Source of the DNA: Paragonimus westermani
Lineage: Eukaryota > Platyhelminthes > Trematoda > Plagiorchiida > Troglotrematidae
DNA: 64,000 bases
Assembly: GCA_008508345.1 (NCBI GenBank)
Contig: QNGE01000884.1
Location: 9,418 to 73,417 of the forward strand
Direction: 5' to 3'
Shown here: one piece after another, positions 28,401 through 43,400 of the stretch
Layout of the letters: every line of letters begins with the position of its first letter
How positions within the stretch are numbered: position 1 is the first letter of the stretch
Made by a program: the position numbers and the translations under genes
The notes under the pieces: generated by a model
Databases searched by the model: none
The model's input: the letters and a program-made list of their open reading frames with translations, nothing else
Told to the model about the DNA's origin: nothing

Positions 28401-31400
28401 ATGTCTTTAGAAGGACGCCGACCATTTACTCGGAGGGCACATGACAGGTTGTGGAGACAGTATCAAAAAATAGACGTTGCTTTTCGGCTAATGCATTGTC
28501 GTGCCCACCAGACTCAACGTTCTTTGTAAATTAATGGTGTATATTTACTACCTTCAAGTAAGCTCGTTTCAGAAAGTGACGTCAACTGTCTACCACCTCA
28601 CTTACCTTTGAGACCTGAACGGTAATTAGCCCGTAACTACTGACCAACTCACAGAGCGACAAACTTGTTTTTGTGTGTGAAAGTTTAAAGTCGATTGCAA
28701 TATGGTTTGATGTGCATTTTGGGACTATTGATGCGAATATTTCTGCCTGTTTTCTGAGGATCTAGGCTCATAAATCTTTATTGATTAACTAGTGGCTTGG
28801 AAACGCTGATTCTTTGCCACACGCGTATTTTTTGAAGACCTGAGCACTTTATTTTATTATAGCGTCCAAGTTTTGCTTTTTTGAAGAATACAAACCACAA
28901 ACAAAATTACATTGCCACACCACCTTCTGGTAATATCTTTCTTTACAAAAAGTGGATAGTAACCACCTTTCGCAACAAATGAGCAACTCTTATTGAAAAG
29001 CAGTAGGCTGAATATTCTGTGAGTGGCTCTCATTGAAAATGAATTGAGCGCAAAAGACGGTAAAATAGCCGATGCAAAATCACACTGTCGCTCTGAACCT
29101 TGTAACCGTAGCAAGTTTTGTCCCTTCTATTCAGCATTTCGAGGCACCGTCTAGGCATCCGTCGGGCGAGAGGTTGTAGTGTCATGGGACACAAAATGTT
29201 CCATGTTTGTTTGGCAGTGATCGTAGCTTTAGCAGTTGATCGATCTCCAAACTTTGCTGTTTTCCTCCACATGGAAAGGTGATTAGTCACATGGTTTTTC
29301 GAATCAAGAATTCAGGTGGTTCAGCCTGATCCATCGAAACAGCAAAAACACCCTAGTAATATGCATTGCATGCACTAGGGCATTGTTTTGCTAAAAGGTT
29401 AGAATCGCCTGAAGATTTAAAGAAGATGGGGCACTCTGGCCCCAGTACCTAAAATCCAATTTTCGTTACAATGTAATATGGCCTGCTCACTTGTTGTATA
29501 GCAGGCAGTTTCGTTGTGAGTAGTATACTACTCACAAGTAATGTATTACCCGCAGGCGACTTTCAGGAACAAAAGGACAAGCCCGAACACGACGGACAAG
29601 AAGAGAATATCGGAACAGTGTGTACATGTTGTGTGAGGACTTTCGTCAAGGCGAATAACAACGTACTGTTACCCAATGTATGTGAGTGCGTCTGTCGTGC
29701 AAACGAGTGTACGCGTTTGTGCGCGATAAACCAACTTGCTGGCCAAGCGTCTTTTGCGGACACAACACACTTTCTTTAAAGCATGAAAATGTACCAACTA
29801 TACACAATAAGCTTTTGTCACTTGTTGAACCACAACTCCTTTGTCAGGCATCCCGAAACAAATTTACTTTAAACATCGGAACAAGTGATTTAACATCCGT
29901 AAAATCAGAAAGCATGGATCTTGACCATTAAAAATCAACGCTGTGTTGGTAGCGCTTTCGTTAAAACTGCTTTGCTAATTTTCTATACTTCAAGAAATTA
30001 ATTTGGTTGCCGTTTACCTGGTAGATTCGTGAGACCATTGAGATCATTTTTGACTTGGGTTCTGGAACGTCTCTTGTTGCAGACTCTTCTTTCACTTCAC
30101 AAACTTTCACAAACCACACACATGTGAATCTGAACTTCGAAGGTTTTCGGCAATTGCCTCGTACATACGCAATTGCATCTGTCGGGACGCCGGGTTTTTT
30201 TATCTCTTAAATCTGCCTATTCAGTCCCCTCGTTATCATGAAGGCGAACTGCTGGCCACGTGGAGATCAGTTACATTATGCCTAATGTGTGCTGAAGCAC
30301 TTGACGATGATGCATACCTTATTGTTGGAACACCAGATTTCTGTGACGGGTCAGCACTGCATCAACTTGAGGGTACCACGATGACATGATGTCACGACTA
30401 GTAATGGTGTTAATTCTCTTTAGGAGCCAAACAAAATTTAACCTAATGTTTTCTGGTAAGAATAATTCGTCCGTTACCAAAAATAACTGTCTTCGATTAA
30501 GCAGGGTGTTATTAAAAAAGTAAACAGTCGGAGTGGATATGTCTAGCTTATCTGGTGTTCTCTGTTCTAGTTTCATCGTTCATCGTCAGCCTGCGTCTAG
30601 TGTTTGCCAACTGTAATATCCTCAGTGTTCACCGACAGCCCCAATCTCTCAACCTTTTGCTGTTAGCTGATGTTTTCACAAACCGACTGAGTAAATTTTT
30701 TGTACATTATAGTGAACAGATATTCAACAATAAAGAGTAAGGAATTAACGTTGCTGGCGTACATCACTTTTTTCGAAGACTGTCTGATCCATCACACTGT
30801 GAGGTGGTTGGCTAAGGAATTTCCAGCATTCACCATTTGTAGATGGGCCAATATCCATCAGACTAGTACTGCCAGATAAACTTAAACCCGGTCGTGACTA
30901 GTAGGACACCGGCAGAAATCGAATCCACATCAGCTGGTCTTTTGTACATAGAAAGAAAGCAGGTAATAGGCGTCGTTTAACCACAACAGCGCTTGCCATA
31001 AACATTCTTGGTTCAGAATTACTGGTTATTACATCGTCTTATGTAATATTACAATCCTATCCCAGCCTACTCGATAACTTGAGCCAAGAATTATAAAACA
31101 TCGCTAAGATTATACCCTTAGAAGTATGGAATTACAAACAACTTCACGTGCGAGATTGTTGTTTTTGAGACCATCATAATAGATAAAACAAGATTCAACA
31201 TAGGGGCATAGCAAAAACGTACATTGAGTAGTCGTAAGGTCCAGCACAATTGATGCAACCTGTTAAGAACATACCGAAATAAGGACAGTAATATTTCCGG
31301 ATAACACACATACTCTTTATTTTTGTGGTCATTTTCAGGCGAAAGTGTGAGGGACTTCCTAAAATCACGTGTGAAAATGCAACGGTGAAAGATCATGTGG

Positions 31401-34400
31401 TGTGCGGTTGCAACAGGTCACTCCCTGTGAATTAATATGCAGCGTGCCTAAAGCAGGAGTCATGCCCTGATCTGCAAAGTCGGGAGCGGCTAATCAGTGC
31501 TGATTGCCAACCTAGATTGCTATTTTCTGACAGCCTGTATTTTTCAAGCGTTTATCAGTCAACCGAATACAGACGATGACCTTGTAAGCAGCGTGTAAGA
31601 TGAAGCACAGGCTTGTTTTAGAAATACGTTGGAAAGTATGGCTGTGAAGTAGGTGTGAGTTGATTGGAATAGTTACCAGTTTGGATTGAACTTGAATTCG
31701 GTCCATTTTGAAGCGGATACCGTAATATTCTATCAGATCGTCAGACGACTTCCGAGGTTCCGGACATCTGCGCACATTGATGAAGTTTATCCCACATACA
31801 CTATTTTAGCTAGCAAGTTTACGAAAAAGTTCTGTAACCGAAATACCTGTCACATTTATCTAAACAAACCCTTGCTGTTAGCGACTCGAAAACAAAATCA
31901 TCAGGTATTTGTTTTATAGTACTGCTTTAGGCTAACCTTTTCACCATCCTTTTCAGGTGGATCCAAATCGCGCCATTCTTCCAACACATTGCACAAATCG
32001 ATGGATCCGAGAGGCACTTTGATTTGTCCAATTTGATCATGTTTGGAAAATCGATCAAAGTCGTACACCATGAGAACAAGTGTTTTACTGGCCACTTCTG
32101 CATATGGTACCTGATTAGAGAACAGTGGATATAGAAAGTTGTATGAGGCTGCCGATTCGATATTCAATGATGTGCATTTGTATGATATACCTAAGTAGAT
32201 TTACATCATTCCCCCTGTCAATGTTGGGGAAATCTCAAAATGTTAAAATGTCAGACTGAAGAAAATGTGTTGTTTGCAAGCTTTAAGGTAATTCGTTTGC
32301 AAGCCAAACAAAAATCCTAATTCACGATCCGTAGTTGCGACCACGGAACCGAACGCAATGGGACAATCTCTGCAAACCGTCTATAATGCCCATAACCTGA
32401 AGAAGTTAAATAATTCTGTGTCGGATACTTTTTTAAGTACGACTGCGAAAGGTTTACTTTTCAGTTCAACCAGGCCAAAGATTCCTACTGTGTTGAACGG
32501 TGTTTATTGTAAGAACAAGTATGTCGCCTTTGCAAACTATTGTTCCGCTCAGTCAAGCGCGGCTGGATGGACGGCAATTCCGACCAAGCTTCACCGCACC
32601 ACCTCTGTGAACGTCGGGAAATCGAACCAGTTACTTGTGATTAAGTATCAGTACAGACCATACGGTCGCAGACATGGAGTTGCAGGCAGGTTGATGAAAA
32701 ACTTTGCGTAGTCGTTGTGCTTCCTTTTCACACGGGCTGATATCGACCGGTCACTTGTAGTTTGCTTGCTAGTTAGTTTGCAGTTCAACCGCAGTTGACT
32801 TATTGACCTTATGCAGTGCTATTTTCCATCAAGGATACGACCCAACTACTGGAGCAATTATGATTATGCTTGAATCTCAACATGCCTTGATTCCGATGTA
32901 CCTTGTGTGTGACTAGTAGATTGGTAGTCAACGCGCAGCTGTATAGGTAGCAATGAGGACTAGACTTCAACTCCTGGTAAGTGCCAGATAGTGGTGCCGT
33001 TTGATCAGGTAGAGAGTGTGAAGACTACAGACTTCTACGAAGCGGCTGACAGGAATGTTTGCCTAGAATCTTCGTTAAGAAATAAACATGGAGGTTTGCA
33101 GCGTTTAGGATGTACACCTCCGACGAGCACAGGCTGAACATCTGCCAGGTGCGGTGGACTTTGTCGTCTACCTTTCTCTTGTGTCCCTTGATTTTTCGAT
33201 TAAAAACTTCCATTCCTTCCTAACTGTTACTATCATTCGTTCATCCAACTTCAAGTGCGTCTACATTGAATACGCGTTCTTGTCCTAAGTCTTTTTGGTT
33301 ACACCGATTGACGGTGTGATCAGAGAACACCTCACTTTTCCTAGATAACCAAATAGTAGTGGACACGTGGACTGTACCATTATCACATTTGATTGCTAGT
33401 ATATCCTTTCTCTCATTCATTCATCTGGGAAGGAATTCCGACTCACCGGTTTACCTTATGCATTTCAGTCGATTCTCAGCCAGTTTGATGTTTGTCCATC
33501 AACAGGTGGACTTTGACGGAGGTATGTCGAGTGGGACGGACAAACAAAGCCAAATCGTGGAGACGACTGATAATGGTTGATCGCACACCCGACCGACATC
33601 CACATTAAATTACGTGAACTGTGCTTACAGAATGAGCAAAAGAAACACCAGTCCGTTTGTCCTGCTTCAAGTTAGTGGTTTTTCAGCCGGCACAATTAAG
33701 AAAAATGCAAGAAGTCTGAACGAGGGCAATGTCTGTTACAAATCCGTTTGTTTGCTCCTTACAGCCTAAGTAACACGAATGATCCTGTTCACTTTTCGCC
33801 CAGGAATTCACACCCGAAAGCTGCGAACCTATATGAGCGTTGTTCAGCTGTTTGTGTGGCTGCATGACGATTCGGTTATGCTGAAAATGAGGCCGATGAT
33901 ATTGTGATTATAACTGATGCCTCCAAAAAGCATAGACCGGCGTTAGGACATCGGCCGAAACGTAGATGTGAACCAGTACATAGCTCTACCGGTAGAGAAA
34001 CTCAGATCAACCGGTTCTAGCGAAAAGGAACTGGCAAAAAAGTCGGTACAAGCGCAAAGTCTCTAACTGAACTTGACGAAGGTATAGGCCGTAAAGATCC
34101 ACTAAATTTCGCTCACAGTGAATAGCAACATTTGCATTCAGATAGATTTTCCACCCAACCTGTTTCGAAGTGAAACACTTGAATCCCGTTTCGCTCTTGT
34201 TAGCGCTTTCCAGTAATGCCTATTATCATCAAAGACGAAATTTCAATCCCGGTCACACCACCGTGATGGAAACCTGTGAACCATTGTGACATTGACTTGG
34301 GCACGACGATTCATTGGACAGCTGTTCCTAGTTGTTTCAGGTACGTCAAATGCAGACATAAAAACAAAATTTGCAGACAGTTTTGATTACGGATGGACTG

Positions 34401-37400
34401 GATTCAAAATTTGTTAGCTTAAGAGCTGGGAAGATATCCTCCCCACAATGTAAATTACATCAATTGAGAAGTTCTCTTACAAACCAGGGAAGGTTAGGTG
34501 ACCGAATGACTTGGAGCATATATTTACGGTGTGTACACTACACACATGCCAGAATTTACTCACTTCAAGAACAGTATGCACATAGCTTAGCTAACAATGC
34601 AATAAACCGTATTATGATCCAAATCTTATCGATCGTCTATGGAATCAAGTTCACATTCCGATTCCTCAATGACGAACTAATGGGAAGAACCCAAAATAGT
34701 TGCGTGATGGTTCGCTGTTGTTTGATAGTAAATTAGACTGGTCACTGAACACTTCGCATAGTAAAACTAGTGGGCGATGTCACCTGTGTTTATTTCGAAG
34801 ATAGTGAGGTATTGTCTAAATGTAAGCACAGTATGAGTATTCAGTACTCACACGGCCATGCAAATCGGAGTTAGGACATAGTGTTATTGTCGGCCGGACT
34901 GAAGCGGGAAAACTTGCGAAGCATGCAAAAATTTACTTCGACCGCTGTAGTTCTTGTTTCGTAGAAGCCAGCGTCGAACGTGCAGGCACTAATGAACAAG
35001 CGGATGCAAACGCAGACATACAACCATACACTGATAAACAGATATATTTGAAAATGAAAACAGCGATTGAAAGTAATCGTAGAATTCTTAGGAGTGTTAC
35101 GGATTAGAAGGAGCCGAGAATGCCTATGCTTGTTGAACTGTTTAAGGAGAAAAGACAAATATGATGGTTGTTACTGCTTCATAATGTCAGCAACAGAGCA
35201 TTCTAAAGGGAAAATCATTGGGTCACAGACTTTGATATTTAGCTGAAGACGTTGGCGCAATGCCGAATTAAGCATATCAGTGAACCAGTTCGAGTGGCAT
35301 CATCCAAACCACCTGGTGAGTAACCCAAATCGCGACTTGGCTTGCTTGGTCACTGACACTACTGAAAGACAGACCGAATTCACTTGAGACAGTCCTGATC
35401 AGTCTGTGCTGGTGAGTGGTGTTATCTCAATATTCTGCCTTTAGAATGTAACCTGACAGGAGTGAATCATTTTACACTTGACTGTGTCAAACTGAAGTCA
35501 GCTTCTCGTGCCCTCTGTAGCTTCTCACCTTCTGTCATAATGTCCACTGTGCGACAGAATTAATTGTCTTTGGCATATAATAACAGCGGCGAATCGACAA
35601 GCTGCGGAATTCCGAGCATGAATAGAAGAGATGCCGGGGATTTCCTGGTATGTTACCTTGTAGCCCTCTGCTGGATGCATTGTGTCAATTTGAGGAAGTC
35701 CTCTTCTCCTTGGTATTGAAACTGCGACCATGGAGATAGTCAGTAAGCCATACGAATGAAGGTTTGGTACACAATTAACAGCATTCACGACATGTTTGAC
35801 ACATTTCAAGGAGCTGATATTCAATACAAAATGGTTGATGCTGAGCCGTTCGTAGTTCTTCTAACACTAGTATTCGAGCAGAAGGAAAAAGACGCGGAAG
35901 AACGTGAGTGGAGGCCATTGTAACCCAGCCAGCCAGTTCTGGTGGGCCAGATTAAAAACTAACTTGAAGTGGAATTCCGAACCACTGGGTTCTCTCTATG
36001 CACTTCACTATGATAACGGAGAATATGCATGGTGAGGAATGTTATGACTCCGATTTGATCCCGACAACCGCACACCAAGTTCGGTATCAGTAAGCGCTAC
36101 TTTATTGTAATGTATCAACTTTTGATTAGGCTTGATCAGTAACTAGCAATCTTAAACCGACAGCTAGTTCTAACTGGTCTTTTCTCACCACCTACGGCCA
36201 GTGACCATCCAATTGACAACAAGGCTGTCACCAACCCTGAGGTCATTCTGGATCCCGACACACATGACATATCCGTTTTGGGCCTTACGACGTCAAATTA
36301 GCTCTAATAATTACCGTGGGGCTTTTCGAACGACCAAACTCAAGGGCATGTGTAACCACTTGCGAATCGACATAACGGTCGTTTGTGTCCACGATGTACA
36401 GCAAATGCAATGGGCACATGCACTTTTCTGTGCACGCCTATTGGGTGACCAGTGTTAATTAATAATGACTTTTCAGATACGAACCAGTTGTGAAAAATCA
36501 GAGCTTCGGCCGAATTAGAACCAGTGACAGAACCAGCGTGCCCAAACGCGACAAACGCTCTACCAACAGAGCTACGCAACCACCTTCGAGAATGATTTAC
36601 AGCCGATGTAAGCAATAGTCAAGGACTGACAATCGATCGGACAAGGCTAGACACCGGCCAAAAACTTCAGATCCCTAAACAGAGATGAGAAGACTTCTTG
36701 GAAATCATTCTTCCGTGCCATCTAAACAAAATCAAGCCAGTCAATACAGTCATGTTGGTGTGAATGAAAGAAAGAGCGGTGAGGACGATTGCGGATTTGG
36801 TAAGCGAGGGGAAACCGAAAAAAGCTCAGTAGTTAGTTCTCTGAAGATAAAGATATGGTCAGAATTGGAAGTTACTTGGGGAGAAAGTGATTTACTGTGT
36901 AGCATTTAGAATACACCTTCATAGACCAAGCTGGCTTAGTTGTTATGCTGGTCGGTCATGCGATTCAAATGAATTTCAGTCAGCGTGTCTAATCGTCTTA
37001 AATGCTGCTCCGCAATGTTCAGATAAGGTATCCAATTACAATGTAATCGATACTTTTCGAAGTTCGGGTGTCCTTAATGTCTATCCTGTAATTGGATATT
37101 TAACGTAGCTTCTGTGAATGGTACGTAATCTAGTAACCATGTTACGATACATGTTTTCATCTTTTCTTCAGCTGGAGAGAAAGAATCTAGTGTTGATAAG
37201 CTTCGAAAGAGCGGCTTAGTGGCATTAATTTCGTCAGAGAATAAGGTGACGTGCGAACAGAAAAATTAAAATGACAAATACTTTACTCTTCAGTAGTACA
37301 AGTGTATTCTTGGAAAACACAACTTCAAACGAAGGACGGTATCAATACAGTACCCAAATAACTCTTTGATAGCAAACATATAAATGACAGGTCACGTACT

Positions 37401-40400
37401 TTGAAGACAAATGTCTCGTTGAAAACCGGGTTGAGAATTTTTCGATGAACTTTTGTTTCAAATTTGCGCTTCTTGTTGGGCAGCAGATACAATTTCACAT
37501 AGGGGTCTGACGTTCCGCACATGTCCATCGCGGGCAAATCCACCGCTTCAAGCACACCGACCGTCAACTGTGTGTAGTCATAAGATGGATAGATTAACAT
37601 GAGTTTAGATGTTCTACCAAAGCCTTGTTAGCTGGTATGGGATCGTAAATATATTTATCAACCTGATCTAGGTTCGCTGACAGTTACAGACCAGTCTACA
37701 CGAAGCATTTGACCTCCATTCATGAATCCATAATTCAGCCTGATGCTAAGCATGATCAGTCTTGCACGAAGCAATCAACCAAAAGCAGGACAGAAGTTGC
37801 AGTCAACCTGCATCTTAAGAAGCTTGCTATTTTTGGGATCTGTACCAATGATTCCGTTTTGAAGGTTAGCCCTTCCTCCGAACAGGAAGGACCCTAGAAG
37901 GGCCTTGACAATATTACCTCCTTGCTTTGCAATTTCTGGTTCTTTCAACTTGAACGACAAAATCGATCGTCCTAATTTCCCTAATCCAGTGATTGTCGGT
38001 CAGCCGAGTCCTCCTCGAGGCAAGTACTTCGGGAACGTTGGCGACTAACATTTCTCGGCCGGCGATTTAACGTTAAGCCATCTGATCGGATGAATAAAAC
38101 GATTCACGCGAGTGTATTTACTGTTTTGGGTTCCGTGTGGTGGCCTAAAACTGCGTTGTAGAACTGAAGCCAGAGAAAACGAAAATGACCGTCTATCTGA
38201 GTTACCTATTTTAGTCAGCATTCTCGGAAAGATTTTCGTCAGTACAATAAAAATATTATTGCATTTTATCGAGAACGAACAAAACCTGTTTTCTGCGTTT
38301 GATCATCAAGCTAATTACAACACAATATGACACAGAAAAATGGTCAATATAGGGCATGGACGCGTCTGTTATCAGTTCCGCAGTCACTAATCCAAAGCCT
38401 GGGTTTGATTGATTGTGGGCCAGGGGAGGTTGAGTGGTCGCAGGGACTTCTTCTGAAAACAGAGGTCAGGGTTGTACAATCGGATGTTTATGGCTTCGGC
38501 AACGGTCAAAATTCAAAAACTAACTATTTTGGATCATTTTTCTGGCACTCGGTAGACAGTCCGAAAAGCATCTTTCTTACTGGCAAATTGATTGGAGTCG
38601 GTCAAGTGAGCAACAATCGCGGTTGAAACCGTTTTAACCACATCTCTGTTCAACCACGCAGGATGATGTTCACGGATTCTGTCCGACAATCGCCTAGTAG
38701 TACAGAAAACAAGTATTGTTCGCCACTCTGTCATTCTCATAACTCCAATGTGTATTTCCGAACAAAACATTCCAAGGACCCGACTTATTGGAATAACTTC
38801 GAAGGTATCTGAGGTTTTATACGAAGCTTGTCGAAACCAGAACAGAAATTCGTTTCTTGACTTAGTGCGTCGACAACGACAGCTAGCCCAGTGTGAAGGC
38901 GCGATGGATGAGTTGTCGGAAAACGATTGTGTAGCTTTCGAGATGTATGCTAACAGCATTGCAACCACGCGAATGGACATGGGAATGGTTGATCAACCAG
39001 TTGAATCCCGTGTAACCACGCGCCAAATTTCCGGATAATCCCAAGCGGTATGTTCATAACCTCTCCTGCTTCAATCTGAACAGAGTTTTGCTTGGGGCAC
39101 TGTCACTAGGACTTAATTTTTGTTGTCCCTGTCGTAACAATGGCCAGTTTGATTTAGAAGTTCATTTTGGAAATTTGTACGATCGGTTAGCTGTCCTAAC
39201 ACCATCGTCGTCTTTAAACGAAGAGAGGCTAAAATCAACATTGGTGAACTCGTGCTATTAGAGTCTTAACTACACGCCGCAAGTAAAACATCTCTTCACG
39301 AAGCAGCATTTAGATGCATTGAGGTGATTAGAGGAGAAAGGGCGTATACTTCTGTCCAGACCAAATAGCTCAAAATTCGTAAAGCTGAGTACGATGCCTG
39401 ACGGTTAGAGCGTTGAAGATTTGCACCCCTGACACGTTACAAGCTGAGCCAGACTTCCTAAAAGAAGAGTTCATGCAGAGTGGCTAACAAATGCGTTTCA
39501 TTCAGAAGGCAATACAGGCATTAGAGTTGAAAATTAAGCCACCCTCTGTGGATGAGAAACTTGCGTTTATTAACCTGCCTTTTAAGGGAGATTCCGTGGC
39601 CGAAATTATCTCAAGAAAGCTCAGAAAGTCAGTCAAAACCACCTACCTTGCCGTTCAGTTGTACGTCAGTTTCTGTTCAACACCCATTATCATGTCACAA
39701 CTCAAAGACAAACTTCCATGTTTTAAAACCAGTTATTCTGTGCACTCATTTGTTTGCTCACGTCGAGCATCATATGTTGATCGTACTATTAGGCGATTGT
39801 CGGACAGAATGCGTGAACATCAGTTGAACAGTGATGTGGTTGAAACGGTTTCGAGCGCGACTGTTGCTCACTTGACCGACTCCAATCATTTTGCCAGTAA
39901 GAACGATGCCTTTCGGATTGTCTACTGAGTGCCAGAAAATCGATCAAAAATGGTGAGTTTTTCGGAAATGCCTGTGCACATTAATGCAGCAGTTGTAAAG
40001 CAACTCACTCATACTTTCGATGTGCACACTAGCACGGATCAACTGCTCTTTAACTAGCTACGCAGGCCAGCGTAGATGACAGCAAACTGTAACGCTAGCC
40101 TTTAATTCAAGTCGGTGTATCGTTTGTCAGCCAGTCATGTCATAGAGTTCCTGCTTTTCGGTGTGGGTAGTTCGAAATCGACATGACCGGTTATCATCTA
40201 AGCAATAGGTCACATGACAGTCGTTGGTGTTCATTCACACGGTTCTCCTAATGGACAGAAGAACACTGAGTTCTGCACACTCAATTGAACGGGGCTACTT
40301 AAGGCGTTCTTTGTTACATAGTTAGGGAAGTTTCCGAAAGTCTCGGATGCGTCATGTGTTGTGAGTTGAACATCCGTTAGTGACTGGTCATTGCATTAGT

Positions 40401-43400
40401 GTGGTACCAAAATGTGTGTTGCCGAACGTGCTCAAAAGTAACGTCCACCAAAGTCTTTTGAGGCCAGCAGTATTGATTACAATAACTCACATTTCCTCGT
40501 ACATAGCAGTTAACAGTGCAGTAGAAGTTGCATTGACAGAGATCGAATAACCGCATGACCCTTGATGCGCCAGTCGAATTTGCTCCGGGTCTGTTTCTTG
40601 GTTAGCCTGGCAACTCACATGTTTCTCTATTGGTGAGAATGCACGGATATGACTCAGCAATATCTAATCAACTACTGTTCGGAGCATTGGTCGGAATTAA
40701 CACCTTTTCATTTCGTTCGGTTTGGTTAATTGTAGTAGTTTTAGGTATCGTTTAGACCATTCGACTACCAACAGATGAACCGAATCAGCAGATACCACAT
40801 GCCGTCGTCTGTTTATGACTAACTGGAGTACCGGACGGATGGGCGCCTGCTGATTATCCGACGTTTTGGCTTCCCAAGTCGGCTAAATACATAAACGATG
40901 GTTATGCTTCCGTTTTGTAGACTACAGTACATTGCTGACACAGTGAAGAATTGCAGCGCCTGGTGACGGCCTTTGCATCAACGGCATCCAAGTTCGGTGT
41001 GGACATCAACATAAATGAGACGTTTTCCTTCTTTCAGCCCTTTCTCGGCGAAGATGCTGTCTGTGCAACTTCATCCCAAATTCCTGTAAATGAAGACGCA
41101 GTCAGCAGCCGCGCGAATTTTTGCTACTTGGGTAGCCCCTTGTGAACCGATCTGTCCGTGGACCGAGACTTAAGAGCTCGTATGGCAAAGGCTAGTTTTT
41201 CTTTCAGACGTCTTGAAAGACGTGTTTGGAAGAACTATAGCCTGAAGCCGAGCACTAAGATCGTTGTCTACTGCTCACTGGTGCTCTCTATATTGCTGTA
41301 CTTAAGCGAAACGTAGAAATTGTAACAGAGGGGCTTGAGCTATTTGAGACGCTTCCATTTTCAATATCTGAGTAGCATCTTGGATATTCGGTGGTCGGTC
41401 ATGTTTCCGAACACCGATGTGCCACGGCAAGCAGACATGAACGGGGTGGAAGTCCTGCTGATGCTGAATCAGCTCCGTTGGCTAGGTCACGTCCACCAAA
41501 TGGGCGATGACCGTATCCCGAAGCAGAAGCTGTATGGACAAGTGAAATCAGGTAAACGAAATCCTGATGATCCAAAGTGGAGATACTAGCATGTTTTCTA
41601 GATTAGTCTGTCAAGTTGCAACATTAACTTCAAATGTTGGGAAGACTTGGCGTTGAACCGGCTCAGGTAGGTCATATCAGTATATCCATTCAATATCTGT
41701 TAAAAACTGCACCGACCAAAATCATGGTCGTTTGGTAACCAAGTCGCTCCTCCTTTTAGAAACTTATGTGTCTGCCGTTCCCACCCATTCTTTTCCTCGT
41801 CTGTGCTGGTGTTGTATGATGAATAGTTTGTGTGTTGTTTTCGCCGTCCAGACTGAATTTTGTTTTTCATCCTTATCTTCCCTAGAATGCACTAAAGTGC
41901 TTCTTGTGTTACGTTTTGCGCATTTCTCATTTCAGTCTAGATTTTTTCACTGCAGTCTCTCTGTTTGTTTAGCCTCCGAGAGATAAGGGTTTCCTTTTCA
42001 AGCTAGCCTATGGATCCTATGCTTCTTACGGTACCTCAGAATATCTGTCCATCTCATGGGTTGTTCAAGAAATCAACACGCATCCGTCTGATGACAGCTC
42101 CTCCGATGATATCCAACTACACCTTATGGAAGACGGCCACTAGAAACGCAACGGAATCTCGATCTGGAACGATAGCAATCGCGAGGAAAAGCGCTTACCT
42201 GTGCGATTGCTTAGTAGATTTCAGCTGTAGCTGACCGGCTGTGCTAGTCTGTTGGATTGTTGAGATCGATCCTTTCAATCTATTATCCACCTTTTCATTT
42301 TTCGTCTGTAAATTAGGACAAGAGGTTGACAACACGTGTTTATCCACATGAATCCATTGATGCGTGTGTGCTCATTAATACCGTTTCTATAAGAATTCCG
42401 TAAGCTGAAGCGGATAAACATTGTAAGAATTATCCAAAGGTTGTGTGACAATTACCTTACCCACTATACCCCCCGTGGTTATGCAGAACTGATTAAAATT
42501 CTCATCGTTTCAATGGTATTTTGATCAAGAAGTGTGCCACGTCAGCTTTTTTAGTGTTTTGTTCTATTTTAGAAGCTACCGTCAGCTTCAAAGTGAAGAC
42601 GTAACCAGTCGAAGTTGAAGACACTGAAGTTTCCGTTTTGCATCAGACTCTTTCAGAAATTCAGCTGTGAACCGCTTAGCTCGCTCGTTGTAGGGAGCAT
42701 AATTATGGAAGAATTTGGGCTGTGCTTTGAAAGGTTTAAAATGCAGCGAGTGTTCAAGTCGCGAAGGATTCAGGCAGCGACGGATGAATTATTCAAACAT
42801 GTCCAATAATTTGATGCTGATTGGTTCTCCCCAACGGTTGGGGTGAATGGCATTAAAAACAATCGCTAAAATTCCGGAGGACGACCTTATAATATCTTCA
42901 TAGAACTTTAAAGCTTATGCAGGTAAGTCGCTTTAGACACCGTAACCATGTTCATGTGAACGATGCTCTATTATGTTCGAAGGTCATACGACGTGTGTCT
43001 GTTTTGTCATCCTCTGTTTGCAGACCTATTCAATTCCGTAACAAGATTCGTCCATAAGCTAGTGTAAGTACAATTTTTCAACGATTTATTTACCAGTAAT
43101 TTCGATAGGTAACGAGCCTGGTTCCAGAACTGATTGTACAAGCCAATGGCCTTTTGATTCTCTTCTTATCTCACTCATGGTGGTTTTTTGAAAATAATAA
43201 CAATGTGATTGCATTGATCATTGAAAATCCAATATTCAGGGTGCAAAAAGTTCCTGGTTTGACAAACATTTTTCCGTGGTCATCACGGCAAGGCAGACTG
43301 AACTAGGAACAACAGTTTCGATCAGACTGGTCGACAGAAGACTTCACACAGTCCCAATGTTGGATGATGTGACCAACAAATCACACAGACACTCACCTCG

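Larger units (their letters stand above)
20393..31936 (-). other. Synaptotagmin intron between C2A and C2B (11.5 kb)
   Basis: It contains a SINE (21347-21490), a possible tRNA-like fossil (23900-24000), a mariner remnant (28235-28490) and R1 copy 2 (29494-29766). I see nothing I can name in 21491-23899, 24001-28234, 28491-29493 or 29767-31936. Confidence 0.85.
32111..37399 (-). other. Synaptotagmin intron within C2A (5.3 kb)
   Basis: It holds SINE S5 (34112-34232), repeat R2 copy 2 (35224-35520) and a tRNA-derived piece (36508-36583). A 117-codon plus-strand frame at 32358-32711 has no recognisable motif. Nothing else can be named. Confidence 0.85.
37568..43396 (-). other. Synaptotagmin intron (5.8 kb)
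   Basis: It contains two PLE endonuclease fragments facing away from each other (38534-38707 and 39491-39928) and a non-LTR retrotransposon end (40938-41666). Nothing recognised in 37568-38533, 39929-40937 or 41667-43396. Confidence 0.85.

Noticed and set aside
32358..32711. 117-codon plus-strand frame as a gene nested in the intron
   Set aside because: No recognisable domain, no paired splice or promoter evidence; chance frames of this size are expected here.
33940..33975. CGAAACGTAGATG after ACTGATGCC, considered as another hammerhead
   Set aside because: The first core block lacks its final A and no stem I partner is present. It may be a PLE fossil but does not fold.
36340..36615. 91-codon minus-strand frame at the tRNA-derived sequence
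   Set aside because: The frame is a read-through of a tRNA-like head ([10 protein letters not shown] is a translated D arm), not a gene.
37775..37960. Minus-strand frame [20 protein letters not shown], considered as the synaptotagmin linker exon
   Set aside because: The exon at 43397-43498 encodes the true linker and first C2A strand with correct phases and splice sites. This frame needs an incompatible phase and lacks the SLDYDF motif.
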